64,000 nucleotides of DNA. Source: Hydra vulgaris (lineage: Eukaryota > Cnidaria > Hydrozoa > Anthoathecata > Hydridae). Made by a program: the position numbers and the translations under genes. Position 1 is the first letter of the stretch, and every line of letters starts with the position of its first letter. The notes under the pieces were generated by a model, which made no database searches, was not told where the DNA came from, and worked only from the letters and a program-made list of their open reading frames with translations. Where the stretch lies: the NCBI RefSeq assembly GCF_038396675.1, contig NC_088924.1:34477501-34541500 (forward strand). Reading direction: 5' to 3'. This document shows, piece after piece, positions 22,262-33,495 of the stretch.

Positions 22262-23509
22262 AGGAAATACAGTGCCTCCAATATTTGTGTTCCCTCGCAA
22301 AAATTACAAAGATTATTTTGTTAATAATGGTCCACCGGACTGTATTGGGGTAGGTAATGGAAGTAGCTGGGTTACAGATATTGAATTCAAAAATTTTATC
22401 CAAAACTTCATTAGGCATGTAAAGCCTTCAAATGAATATAAAATTCTGTTGATTTTGGACACTCTTCCCACATTTTGAAGCACTAAACTTAGTAAAGGAG
22501 AATAGAATAGTCGTGTTGTCTTTCCCACCACACTGCAGTCATAAGCTGCAGCCACTAGATGTATCAGTGTTTAGACCTTTTAAAAAGTACCTATCAGTTG
22601 CACAAGATGCATGATTGAGAAACAATCCTGGAAAAGCCATAACAATTTATGATATACCAAAAATTTTATCTGATTCATTGCCATTAGCTATAACGTGTAC
22701 TAACATTACAAAGAGTTTTCAAAAAACTGGTGTACAATGTAAACATTTTTGCTGATGATGATTTTTTACCATCATTAGTCACAGACCGTATAGAACCAGC
22801 AAATCTTGTATCTGAGCTATCACAGGGAGCTTATTCTAAAGTACGTTTAACATCATCTTCAGATCAATCTGTCAAAATTAGTATTAATAAAGAGACAACG
22901 TTACTTATTCCTGAAACTCCTAAAGCATTTTCTCCAGAAACTGTGCGACCTTACCCTAAAGCAGCACCAAGAAAGATACATTTGACGAGACGAAGAAAAA
23001 GGAAAGCTGCTATTCTCACAAATACTCCAGAAAGAGTTATATATAAACAGCAGCAAGCTAAGAAACTTAAAAAAGTTGAGAAACAAAAAAAGTTATCTAC
23101 CTGTCAATCTCTTTTAAATAATAATAAAGAGCGTGGTAATAAAGAGACTCAGTTACATAGTTTATTAAAAAAAGTTAAGAAACATACAAACAAAAAAATT
23201 GGGAAGAAAGAAATTTTCAAGAAACCAAAAAAACGTTTTGCCTATCAATCCTTTGTAGATAATGGTAATAAGGAGACTCTGCTGCTTGGTATATTAAAAA
23301 AAGTTAAAAAACAATCAAACAAAAAACTAAAGACAAGTGCAGAACACAATTATGCTTGTCTTGTATGTTGGAAAACTTACTCTGAAAGTCTACCAAAAGA
23401 AAATTGGATCCAGTGTCAAGGTTGCAATCAATTGTCTCATTCAAAATATGATTCACATTCTGGTCAAAATTATATTTGTATTAACTGCAAAATGAAAATT
23501 GAAGATTAA
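22262..23509 (+). pseudogene. Pogo-like transposase, DDE C-terminal half plus basic linker and PHD-like finger
   Basis: 22262-22478 encodes the end of a DDE_1 catalytic domain: PPIFVFPRKNYKDYF, then GSSWVTDIEFKNFI and ILLILDTLPTF, where the conserved L-D-N has become LDT. After a frameshift it continues with ENRIVVLSFPPHCSHKLQPL, DVSVFRPFKKY and, after a stop, NNPGKAITIYDIPKILSDSL. A further frameshift leads into the 22730-23509 frame, FADDDFLPSLVTDR, a Lys-rich linker with two copies of a KKVKKxxNKK-type unit, and a C-terminal CLVCWKTY...WIQCQGC...ICINCK cluster resembling a PHD finger. At least two frameshifts and one stop make it inactive. The PHD-like tail probably gives chromatin or DNA binding to intact relatives; that role is inferred. 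Confidence 0.75.
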
Positions 23510-24005
23510 CATTAGGTATTTAGTTATTATTTCATGATAATATTACCAAGTTTTGTTTAAAAATGTGTTAAAAAAGTTGTACTTAGTTTTAAGTTTTATT
23601 TCTATTTTAGTTTCAAAATTATTAGTTTTTATATGCATATCTTAAATAACTTGTTAAAATTAAAAATATATATTTAATTTATAAGGAAGCTATGTTTTGG
23701 TTTTATAATTGAGTTAATAATTGTCACAGAAATGCATTCATTTTTTTATTGCTCAACTTACCCCACACAATTGCTAAACTTACCCCGTTGGGGTAGGTTG
23801 AGCAGCCTAATAAACTTTAGACAATATTTTCTAAAACAAATCGAAAAAAGCTTTTTTGTCTTAACCATTTTTTAGCAGATCAAATTATCTTTCTAATAGT
23901 GAAAAAATTATATTAATCCAATGTACCGTTCAAAAGATCTGTTAGATTTAGTAAAAATTGCCCAACTAGCCCCTCCCTACCCTAAGTCATTTATGTTTCG
24001 ATAAT

Positions 24006-24157
24006 GAGGCCCGTAAGAACAAAAATTATATTGGGGGGGGCACTACTACCCCGAAATTATTTTAAGAACCTTTTTTTAGCCAATTTCTCAGTCAATTTCT
24101 TCAAAATTACTTATTTTAAAAGTTATTGCTGCCCCCTCCCCCAGTTGCTACGGGCCT
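24006..24157. repeat. Short hAT-like MITE
   Basis: The left end GAGGCCCGTAAGAAC followed by GGGGGGGGCA matches the right end reverse-complemented, CAGGCCCGTAGCAAC with GGGGGAGGGGGCA. CAGGCCCGTA is a typical hAT terminus. Flanks share ATAAT but not a clear 8-bp duplication. Confidence 0.6.
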
Positions 24158-24159
24158 GA

Positions 24160-24655
24160 TAATAAAGATAAAAATTGTGAAATGTTTAAGTATTACAAGC
24201 AAATTTGGCTTAACTTTAAAAAAATTTGAAAAACAAGATAAGAAACATTTTGAGAATGTTTCGAAAACAGATTGAATGAAAAAAAAACGGCCAATTGTTA
24301 AGATTGATTCAATATTAATAAACATTATTATATTAAAGTTTTTTCCTAAGTTAGTAACTCAAATAGGTTAAACGTTTTATTATTAAATAATTTATAATGT
24401 ATTTAACAACATTCCTTGACGTCCCTAGAGATTTGCAACTACTCTTAGCTTCATTTTCGCGACGTAATTCTACTTGCGTAACTTAAAAACCATAAAACAA
24501 GATTACAAACATTTTTGAAAATGTTTTGAAAATGTATTCCAAAAAGCACATAAATTTTTTCTTATTATAATGAGCGAGTTCTGGTTTTTAGATATAATAA
24601 GACTTTATTTATTGTACCATATGTTTTTTATAACTTTTTTTGTAATATATTTTGT
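24160..24655. other. No gene recognised
   Basis: AT-rich non-coding DNA. A 25-base phrase (AAACAAGAT...CATTTTGA...ATGTTT) occurs twice in degenerate form near 24230 and 24495. Confidence 0.4.
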
Positions 24656-25286
24656 AAATAATTTATTTATCTTGCCTATTCAGTCATACATGTTCGTTAA
24701 TAAAAAGTAATTAAGTTCCAATAACCAATATGTAAGTTAAACTTAGACTGCTTTGTACACATTTTTCTGACTTTTAAATAATCCAAAAAGTTTCTCTTTT
24801 TTTAAATTTTAGGATTTTAAATTTTTTATTAAACAACAGGGCAAATAAAAAAGTATTTAAACAGTATGCTTGTTAAAAACATAAAATTTTTAACATGTAA
24901 ATTTAAATTAATAAAAAGGTTCATAAATAGAAGAGAAAATTAAATTAAGTTACGGCGCCCGGGGCAAACATAGTTGCGGCACCCCTTCCTCCAATAATAT
25001 TCAGGTAGGCCTGACTATTGCATGAGGGAGATCTGCCTTAGGCATGTGTACAAAGCAGTCTAAGTGCAAACATCTTAACTACGGACTACTCTATAAGGTA
25101 TTTAAAAATATAATATAGCAATTTACAATATACTGTTTTTGTGTTGTACACATATAAAGAATTTTTTTGCGCATCGTAAATAAAATGTTGCTTTGAACCA
25201 ATTTAACTTACATATTGGTTATTGGAACTTAATTACTTTTTATTAACGAACATGTATGACTGAATAGGCAAGATAAATAAATTAGG
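24656..25286. repeat. Foldback element with ~85-bp arms
   Basis: The left arm 24658-24740 (ATTTATTTATCTTGCCTATT, then CAGTCATACATGTTCGTTAA) is repeated as its reverse complement at 25197-25284. A second inner pair, TTAGACTGCTTTGTACACAT versus ATGTGTACAAAGCAGTCTAA, lies at 24747-24768 and 25043-25064. No protein coding is visible. A GC-rich island at 24953-25000 (GGCGCCCGGGGC) lies inside. Confidence 0.8.
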
Positions 25287-25299
25287 CGTTGCGTAATTT

Positions 25300-26320
25300 A
25301 TAGACGATCTCTAATAAGAAAAATTTATTGATAAATATTCAAAAGCTTAGTAGCGTTGATATAATATTACATAAATGTTAAATTAAAACTTAATTTGAAA
25401 GTTTGTAAAGGTATTTGTATTAACAGAATAACAGGCGGTTGCAGAGCTGGAAAAGGTTTGTCCAATAATTACGTAACTCAAACTTTCCCAATAAACAAAT
25501 CAAAAACGATCAAAAGTTTTCCCTCGCAGAGTTTTAAATAAAAAATCAAAATAGCCAATGAAATCTAGGCAAAATTTTAAATATTAAAATATCACCTACT
25601 TCTGTTTTTAGAATATATTTTGCGTAGCGTAATTTATGGACAATCATAAAATGAAAATATTCATATATAGCAATCTTTGAAAAGAAAAAGCAGAAAATGA
25701 GTTTTGAAGAAATCCGCCCTATTAAAAATTACACCGAATCAATTATGCTAACATTGCTTGATGTCGCACCAATAAAAAAACTGAAAAACGCTTTTCGACA
25801 AACAAAAACATGCCGTTATAACAATATCAAACACGTGTCTCACATTCACAACTACTATTTATTAATCTAAAAATTCCAAATGTTTACCATATAAATATAT
25901 ATTACCATTTAATTTTTATGTTACAAAATTAACAATGGTACGATCCCAAATACATTCAAAACGCTATTTAAAATAATGCAGAACAAATATCTTACTAGAT
26001 ATGCAAATAATAATTATATTCATGCTAAAATTCACTTTGAAGCCATTCAAAGTTTTCTTTTTCCAAGTTTTCTATTCCCCAATTATGGGGTATAATGATC
26101 ATAAGAAGCGACATCAAAACGCTCGCAAAGATAAATAAATTTAAATCAAAACTAAAGGAAAGAATTTTAATTAATCAAAACATGGAAGACTTATTCTAGA
26201 GCTATATTTATTTATTGATCTTCAAAATATTATATGGTATATATACGTTTTATCAGCAAAGATTTAAGTTCTTTAAAAAATTCTAATTTTTTATTTCATA
26301 TTTTCTCATTATGTATAGGG
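25300..26320. other. No gene recognised
   Basis: AT-rich DNA with short frames only, and nothing above background. Confidence 0.4.
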
Positions 26321-26998
26321 AAAAGGCGCCAATGATGTGATACTTAACTTTGAAGCTTCATTATTCAGTATCCTGAAGACCAAGAACAAAAGTTTTGATA
26401 TGGATACATTCTTTGTTACATGTAGAACAATAATAACCCTAGGAGTTTTCATCAATTTTATTTTTTTATTAGTTATCTTTATTTTAAAAAAAAGCACAAT
26501 TATGCCATCATTGGCAACCACTGCTCCTATGATGGCATAGGGGAGGATGGGCCCGGTTAGCATCAAGGGTAACTTGACGATTTCATTTGACCTTGCAGTC
26601 TTTCCTCAGAAATGCCAGAAATTACGCGTAATCATCCTAGTTAACCCTTTTGCGCTACACGGCAGCATTGTAAAATTTCGCGCATGCGCATAAGAGATAT
26701 TGCTTTTTATGCGGTTTTTGAAGCAAAAATTTTTTAGTGAAGTAAAATTTCCTTTTTACTTCGCTAACAAATATGTTGTTTTTATGAAAAAAAAGAAAGA
26801 TTTTCTCAACTCGTCAATATTGCAATACACCTAACTCGTCAGTATGCCATCAGAGGTAGAAGTCATGATTTTCATTTAAACCAGCTATGTCTGCCTAGTT
26901 CAAAAGATAAAATTAAAATACGTATTCCACTAAATACAAAAAACTTGGGTATAAAATGCATGAAAATTTCATTTCTGCACAGTTAATAATAAAATCAC

Positions 26999-27088
26999 AA
27001 TCTTAAATACTTAAGGGAATTACAATATACAATTACAAAATAAATACTTAAATACTTAAGGAAATTACAATATACAATTACAAAATAC
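26999..27088. repeat. Tandem duplication of a ~44-bp unit
   Basis: Two near-identical copies of CTTAAATACTTAAGG(G/A)AATT followed by ACAATATACAATTACAAAAT. Confidence 0.85.
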
Positions 27089-27377
27089 AACAGCACATCC
27101 AAAAATCGATTTTTGTTGATTATAGAAGCTATATTTGTGCATAAGGGACGTATTTTTACTATAACTAATGTAAAATTAGTATTGGTCTAATCACTTTGCC
27201 ATCAAAGGAAACAATAGAAAAGCGTAAAAAACTCTAGGATGAAGTGATTAAATTGAGAAAAGAAGGTAAACACGCAATTCTCAAGTTTGATTCTATTTTA
27301 TGTAGAGATCATAAAAAATAATTTTTTTTTTAACATACAGTGTTCAGAAAGTTCTTCTAGTTTATAATACAATCAAA

Positions 27378-27593
27378 ATGTCTGAAACAAATGATTTTCA
27401 ATCGTTTAGTTGTAATTTTTCAGAAATGAGACACTTCTCATCTGATGAAAACTTTGATCTAGTTATTAATTATTTCAATGACACTATTACGGATTGTTCA
27501 TATTACTATCCTAACAGATTAGAAGAATTTTTTTATAAAAATACAAATAATAAAAATACAGGGGATTCAGCCGTATTTACTTCTCTCCGTTAA
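27378..27593 (+). CDS. Short frame of unknown function, cut by a MITE
   Basis: It begins with ATG in an AT-rich context (CAAAATGTC) and encodes an acidic, aromatic-rich peptide (MSETNDFQSFSCNFSEMRHF, later NYFNDTITDCSYYYPNRLEE). From about residue 61 the frame runs into the terminal repeat of a MITE (27561 on), so the last ten residues are transposon-derived. I recognise no domain. It could be the 5' end of a broken gene or chance. Confidence 0.25.
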   Translation: MSETNDFQSFSCNFSEMRHFSSDENFDLVINYFNDTITDCSYYYPNRLEEFFYKNTNNKNTGDSAVFTSLR

Positions 27594-27808
27594 ACTTAAC
27601 GGAGCTTCTGTCTGAAACTTTATTACAATATTTTTGAGTAAAGAATTTACGAAAACTTTATTTAAATTTGTTTAAATAAAACTTATACTAAAATAAAACA
27701 TTTATGTTTGAAAAATTATGTTTTTAAAGAATTTCTTTATAAATGCAGTTAAATAGATATTTTTGACTAATGCTTCGTTAAGCTTAACGGAGAGACGAGA
27801 ATACGGTA
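27561..27808. repeat. MITE with (G)CCGTATT...CTCTCCGTTAA ends, copy 2
   Basis: Same family as 13085-13328, with matching CTCCGTTAA...TTAACGGAG blocks, CAAAAATATC-type interior and ACGAGAATACGG end. It lies in inverted orientation relative to copy 1. Confidence 0.8.
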
Positions 27809-27894
27809 CCTGAGTAATACTAAGTTTTACAACCGAAATTTATTTTTATCCTATTTACATAAATATTTATCAGTATGGGCAACTACAGTTGATC

Positions 27895-28210
27895 TCATGT
27901 TTTAACTGTATTAATCTGATGTTTTTACTTTATTTATCTTTATTTATGTAATCTTAGCTCTTTACTATATTTACCTCAAGTCTTTACTGTATATGTTTAA
28001 TCTCATGTCTTTTATTTAGTATGTGAAAAAGTCGAAGTTTTTTTACTGAATTTTTGTAACCTTATGTCTTTACTGTATATATCTCATACCTTTATAGTAA
28101 ATATCTCATGTTTTTACTGTATTTATCTTATACAATACATATCTCTATTGTATTTATCTCATGTCTTTGCTGTATTTATCTTATGTTTTTACTGTTTTTA
28201 TGTGAAAAGA
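27895..28210. repeat. Degenerate tandem repeat rich in TTTACTGTATTTATCTCATG
   Basis: A unit of about 20-25 bases containing CTCATGT(C/T)TTTACTGTAT recurs roughly ten times with variable spacing. Non-coding. Confidence 0.7.
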
Positions 28211-28284
28211 TAAAGCAACTATAGTTGCTTTAAGAACATCTCAAAAAACTGAAATTCGAAAAATTCTATTTGTAAAGGCGTAGC

Positions 28285-28420
28285 TATTACACCAGTTCTG
28301 CATCTAATTTTCCTGAGATAATAGCAGCGTGCTATCTATTTGTGACCCTTCCGGGTAGAACTGCAACGACTGAAAAAAGTTTTGAATATAACGCCAATAA
28401 AATTTTTTTATTGGTTTTAT
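28285..28420 (+). pseudogene. hAT transposase C-terminal scrap
   Basis: One frame reads SASNFPEIIAACYLFVTLPG then RTATTEKSFEYNANKIF, which follows the hAT C-terminal pattern (L-P-x-x-T-A-x-x-E-R-S-F). Nothing else of the transposase is recognisable. Confidence 0.5.
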
Positions 28421-28429
28421 ATTCCAATA

Positions 28430-29205
28430 TATTTTATATTGGTATTTTAGAAATTCTTTGGGACAGAAAGGGCTTTTAGACTTATTATTATTGTTTATAG
28501 AGGCAAGAAATTTAAAAAAGCTGAAAATCAGTAAAACGTCTTCGAAGACGTTTACTAAATTAATAATGGGTGAAGCTTCAGTTATAGTTAATTTAGTTAT
28601 GGTTAAATAATTTTGTTAGAAGATAATAAGAAAGAAATGTGTACATTTGATTTGAATTGTTTGGTAAACAATATTTCATCTAGTTACGGTACTAAACAGA
28701 ACAAAATAATAATATAAAATTGAAATAAACGCGGGAAACTTGCAATAGACTAAATGATGATGTCATTAAGAACCGCTGAAAACCATTTGTTTTTACCACA
28801 AAATTTTAATATTATTTCTTTTGAAATAGCGCTTAAAAAAAGTATGGATAGGAAAAATAGAAATAAAATTTCATCAGGAAGTCAATAAAAGTACATGTAA
28901 TTTATAATAACGCGAAAGAAGTTAATTAGGCAAGTATTATTGTAAAAGATTTAACAAATAATATAAATAAACGTAAACATTAGTTATTGTTGAATAACAA
29001 TTTATCTCAAATGTAAAGCGCGTAATTTGACTTTTCAAACTTTAAGTTGTATTTGCTTAGTCTTCATAAGAAAAAAAAACTTCAATAAAGATCCATTAAA
29101 AATTAAAGAGGGATTGTTTGTATTGGGCATTTCCATTTCTGTGCGTAATTTTTTTTCTCTGTTTTTACAATTAGAAGCTGGGACTTAAAGCAATATACTT
29201 ACTAC
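28430..29205. other. No gene recognised
   Basis: AT-rich non-coding DNA. Confidence 0.4.
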
Positions 29206-29207
29206 TA

Positions 29208-30345
29208 GCTGACCGGACCCGTAAAAATTTGTAAGTCCATTCCGCATTAACCTTATCTATACTTCTTCGTTATTTGTATATCCTGTCCGGACCAGTAAAA
29301 TATGGTTTTTTTCCATTTCTATACTTATTTATTCCACACTGATCATTTTTACACTTTCTTTTAATCTACTTCAATATTTTAAGTCAACGGTGAAAAACAA
29401 AAATTAGCATACACACCTTTTCCGCAAACGTAGAGCTTATAAGAAGTTAATAAAATTGTTTGTTTTTTTCATACATGGATAACTTCGTTAGCTCAGTGAT
29501 TTAGTGCTCCGTCAGCGGTTTCGTTTCGCGAGGGTTTAAATCCGCCTCTTAACACAAAAAATGAAAATTTTTTCAACCTAGCCGTATATATTTATAGAAA
29601 CAAAAAATTTTTGGCAAAAAAGACTTTTAATTATTAAATTTAAGTTTTGAAATTTTTGCTACCTACGATCTTTTTTTTTTGCCTCCAGAGCAGCCTCTTC
29701 CGGAATAGCGGATCGGACTTTTTAATTTTTTGTTTATTAAGTTTTTAAGCTTATTAGGACATTTAACTGAGCACATTTAAGAGCATAAGTATCTCTCTCA
29801 TGACATATGCGCAACAATTTTCTCCCGGTGATTAGGTGTCTTAAACTATTTTTTTTTTTTAAAAAAGTCTCTCCCTGCCATTTTTTATACTATATAATAT
29901 CTTTATAAATGTTGTGTAAATAATATTTATAGAACTTCGTATGCGTTTTATTTTGTATTTTAAAAAATTAAAAAAAAAAGTTCAAGGCGGTGCACCTGAG
30001 AAACTCTGCGAGATAACCACTTCTGGCGCTAAGGCGTATTGTCCAAGAAAATTTTTAAAACTATTTAATAAACAAAAAGCTTTATAAAACGGCAAGTAAG
30101 TGATATAAATCAAAATTTTAGGATATATAGCCGAAATGTGTGTTTTAAGTAAAAGTTTCACTGTAAAACTTGATATATGTTTTAACATTACTTAGTTTGA
30201 AGTTTACATTAGCTAGATATTTGCAAACACTTTCGTTCACGTTTTCCTATTAAAAAAAAAGGTGCTGCAACTTTTTCTTGCTATTACCTTGGTTGCAATG
30301 GCTGCCGTAAATTTCTTATCAAACACTCATGAATAAGTATTGACA
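29208..30345 (+). repeat. Composite interspersed repeat, unit 1
   Basis: It starts with AGCTGACCGGACCCGTAAAA and ends around GGCTGCCGTAAATTTC...AACACTCATGAATAAGTA. Unit 2 starts and ends with related sequence, and shared interior blocks include a variant of ATAAGTATCTCTCTCATGAC. The unit carries a tRNA-like module near each end. No protein coding is seen. Confidence 0.7.
29478..29556 (+). repeat. tRNA-like module (SINE-type head)
   Basis: GTTAGCTCAGTGATTTAGTG resembles a tRNA D-arm/A box and GGGTTTAAATCCGCC a B box, at tRNA-like spacing. The acceptor stem is not convincing, so it is a SINE-type or decayed tRNA module within the composite repeat. Confidence 0.6.
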
Positions 30346-30354
30346 TGCTGCTTA

Positions 30355-31660
30355 ATATATAATAGCAGCTGTCCGGACCTGAAAAGTACGGGTCTTGGCA
30401 AGTCTATTCTATACAGACCGTTTCGATACTTATTTTTTACTTTAATAGTTTTTAGTAGGCGGCAAAAAAATTATACAGATTGTCTACCTTTCAAAGTTAC
30501 GATTAAAAAATAATTTATAAATAATTAACTTTCAAAAATTTTAAATGCTTTGGTAGTTGTTGCACACACCTCAATTTATCAGGAGTTCAGATATTAGTAG
30601 CCAAAGCGGGTGTTCTAAATAATATTTAGAATACCCGATTGAAATGTGTTGGTTAACTACAATTGGTATAAAAAGTTTAAAAAACATTTGCAATTAGACT
30701 TAAAAATATGTAAAATAATGCACTTCACATGTCGTATAAGACGGGTCATAGTAATTATATACCGATCATTTCAATACTTATTCTTTTATTAGTCGTTTTA
30801 TTTCAATAACTTTTAGTAGGTGGCTGAAAATAAAAATCTGTCAAACCTTTGTTTTGAGTTAACGACTAATGTTCAATATTTTATAACTTATTATTGTAAA
30901 ATTGTAAACTTCTATAAAAATTAAAACAAGTACGAGCTTAATAATTTTTTCCTCATTAAGTTTCTAATAGGTTTTAATAAATTTTTTTCCGGACCATCCG
31001 CAATTTATTAGGATCCTCGCCCCGTTAATTAATTCTTCAAAAAATAAGAGTTTGAATCTTTTTTCGTATATTAAAATGTATCTTTAATGTCTGTTAAACG
31101 CACAGACTAGTTACCAAAGCACGTCATTTTATAACATACGTATCTCTATTGTGACAGATGCTCAAAAATATTCTACCACTGTTACGACGTCTATACAAAA
31201 TTCAAGCATCTCTCTCTTTTGTTTGTTATAGTATATTATACCTTTATATATGTTATGTTTATTACATCAATAGAACTTTAAAAATGTTTTATTTTTTATC
31301 TTAAAATTGGAAAAAATTAAAAAAAGAAAGAAAAAAAGTTCAAACTTCAGGATTTGAACCCTCGGGTTGTACTTCGGAAGCGCAGCAAGCAAATCAATTT
31401 CTGCTGATGCGCAACTAAGAGTAGTTTCGTTTTTCGTTGTTTTCTGAAAATCGGTTTACTCAGACTTAGCTAGTTTTGCAAATGGGCTTCTTATATGTTT
31501 TAACATTGCATAATTTGAAGTTTACATAAGTTAGATGTTTGCATACACTTTCGTTCACATTTTTTTTATAAAAAAAGTCTTGCGATTCTTTCATGCGACT
31601 GAATTGCGTGTAACGGCTGCCGTGAGTTCTGGGCAAACACGCACGAATGAGTAACGGCAA
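30355..31660 (+). repeat. Composite interspersed repeat, unit 2
   Basis: It starts AGCAGCTGTCCGGACCTGAA and ends GGCTGCCGTGAGTTCTGGGC...CACGCACGAATGAGTAACGG. It lies directly after unit 1 in the same orientation. An internal hairpin at 30605-30637 has arms CGGGTGTTCTAAATA / TATTTAGAATACCCG with one mismatch. The first ~660 bp match the inverted copy at 45460-46115. Confidence 0.75.
31340..31428 (-). repeat. tRNA-like module, minus strand
   Basis: Reverse-complemented it reads TTAGTTGCGCATCAGCAGAA (A-box-like) ... CCCGAGGGTTCAAATCCTGA (canonical B box GGTTCAAATCC). It lies near the end of repeat unit 2. The corresponding place in unit 1 (29985-30050) holds a more degenerate version. Confidence 0.55.
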
Positions 31661-31855
31661 CAGCAGCAGGAGCAGCAGTATTAAATTTGATTTTAAAAAA
31701 AAATTATAGAATGATTATGATTATCTTTAAAAATACCTATTATAAAAATTTTTTATCATATTTTAGGCTATATGAATGTTTAAATATGTATGTTTTTATC
31801 ATTTTATATATACTTTTTTAGTTGAGATGTTGCAATAGGTTGAAAAATATACAAT

Positions 31856-32204
31856 GCAACTTATTAAAAGCTATACTCCAGCTAGAAATATTTTGCAACC
31901 TATTAAATGCTATACTCCAGCTAGAAATATTTTGCAACTTATTAAAAGCTATACTCCAGCTAGAAATATTTTGCAACCTATTAAATGCTATACTCCAGCT
32001 AGAAATATTTTGCAACTTATTAAATGCTATACTCCAGCTAGAAATATTTTGCAACTTATTAAATGCTATACTCCAGCTAGAAATATTTTGCAACTTATTA
32101 AATGCTATACTCCAGCTAGAAATATTTTGCAACTTATTAAATGCTATACTCCAGCTAGAAATATTTTGCAACTTATTAAAAGCTATACTCTAGCTAGAAA
32201 TATT
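31856..32204. repeat. 39-bp minisatellite, nine copies
   Basis: Unit GCAACTTATTAAATGCTATA followed by CTCCAGCTAGAAATATTTT, about nine copies with alternating CTT/CCT and AAAAGC/AAATGC variants. Because 39 is divisible by three and the unit lacks stops in three frames, it gives three overlapping 117-123 residue frames (for example repeats of LQNISSWSIAFNK). I treat these as non-coding. Confidence 0.95.
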
Positions 32205-32307
32205 TGATAACTGCTATTTCTCATTAAAAATAAATTAAACGTGAGTTATAGGAATATAATATTTTACTTGAAATTCTAAAAAGCAATTTATTTTCATAAA
32301 AGAACTA

Positions 32308-32418
32308 CGCCAGTGGGCACGGTACGTTTTTATAACGTTTTTTAGACGCTTTTATAAGGTTTAAACCTAATAAAAACGTACTGTGATGAAGTAAACCTAA
32401 TAAAAACCCACTGGGACA
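32308..32418. repeat. CCAGTGGGCAC foldback MITE, copy 1
   Basis: CCAGTGGGCACGGTACGTTT at the left pairs with AAAAACGTACTGTG and, further on, CCCACTGG at the right. A related copy lies at 61012-61112. Confidence 0.7.
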
Positions 32419-32429
32419 TGAAGTAGACG

Positions 32430-33420
32430 AATTTGCAACTTCCATGCGTGACCATCATAAACTGCGTTTAACTTATTTCTGTGACTCTATGATACATAAC
32501 ACAATCCTGTAACTTTCTGTAAATCTTTACTAATATATAAAATATTATTAATAAAAAAGTAAAATGCTAAACCCTTACATTTTCCGAGGAACTAAATTTT
32601 ATTAATCTAGTAACTTAAATTTTTATTTTTGTGCTTTCATGATTCCGCTTTAAACCTTATTCTTTGAAAACATTACTAATGTATATCATATTTTGTTAAC
32701 AAAATATTTACATAGATTATAATTAAATGAAAGTAAATTGGAGGTTGTCAGTTTTATTACTAAGAAATTAATAGACAAAACATATTCGTGTTTCCGTGCG
32801 TGATTTTATGGCTTTTGCTAGTCTTGCACGTTCAATTATAATTTAATCATTTTTAAATGCAAGTGCTTAACAAGGTTATTGACCACGTGATTATTGACTG
32901 CAGGGATTTGAAGTTCATAAATTTAAAAGTTAATACATGAAAACTAAAAATTTGGGCTGGTAAGTATGAATTTAGGAATAACTAAATTTTTTTTGCCGTA
33001 ATGCCCTTCGCTTCTCTGATAAAAAAATGAATAAAATAATTTTTTTTTTTAAAGAAATTTTTTTTTTAATTTCAAAAGGCTGAAATCTTATTGAGATGAA
33101 AAAATTTATTCAAAGCTATGTCAACGTGGTACTCAAAACAAGCAATATCTTATAAAAATTTTATACAATTAAAATTATTTTATCTTTCTAAACATTTTTT
33201 AAAAATGTTTTTTTCGTATTTTTTATATTTTTAAAACATGATTTAAAATATTTTGATTTAAAAATTTCGCTTCTTTTAAGTACCAGGTTAAAATTTTGAA
33301 AAAATTTTTTAAATAATATTAGGAACCCGTTAAATATTCAAGGGTCAGTGAAGCCCCTCCAAGAATTTAGTGTTATTTTATAATAAAGAACAAACCTAAG
33401 GGTGTATTTTATATTTTAAC
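32430..33420. other. No gene recognised
   Basis: AT-rich intergenic DNA between the MITE and a tetranucleotide repeat, downstream of the SLC34 gene. Confidence 0.4.
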
Positions 33421-33424
33421 TTAA

Positions 33425-33461
33425 GTATGTATGTATGTATGTACGTACGTATGTATGTATG

Positions 33462-33495
<34 letters not shown>

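Larger units (their letters stand above)
21304..23982 (+). mobile_element. Pogo-like DNA transposon with TA target duplication
   Basis: The left end after TA (21302-21303) reads GGGTAGAGCGGGGCGAGTTG. The right end, reverse-complemented, reads GGGTAGGGAGGGGCTAGTTG and is followed by TA (23983-23984). Subterminal sites of the type GGGGTAAGTTGAGCA recur inside both ends (21330, 21674, 23755, 23790, 23960). The element is about 2.7 kb. The transposase N-terminus is missing or unrecognisable between 21700 and 22230, where an AT microsatellite (22105-22168) lies. Confidence 0.8.

Noticed and set aside
29478-29556. Functional tRNA gene
   Set aside because: The anticodon arm and acceptor stem are not convincing. 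It lies inside an interspersed repeat.
31818-32207. Three overlapping 117-123 residue repetitive proteins
   Set aside because: They come from one 39-bp minisatellite and none has flanking unique coding or a convincing start.
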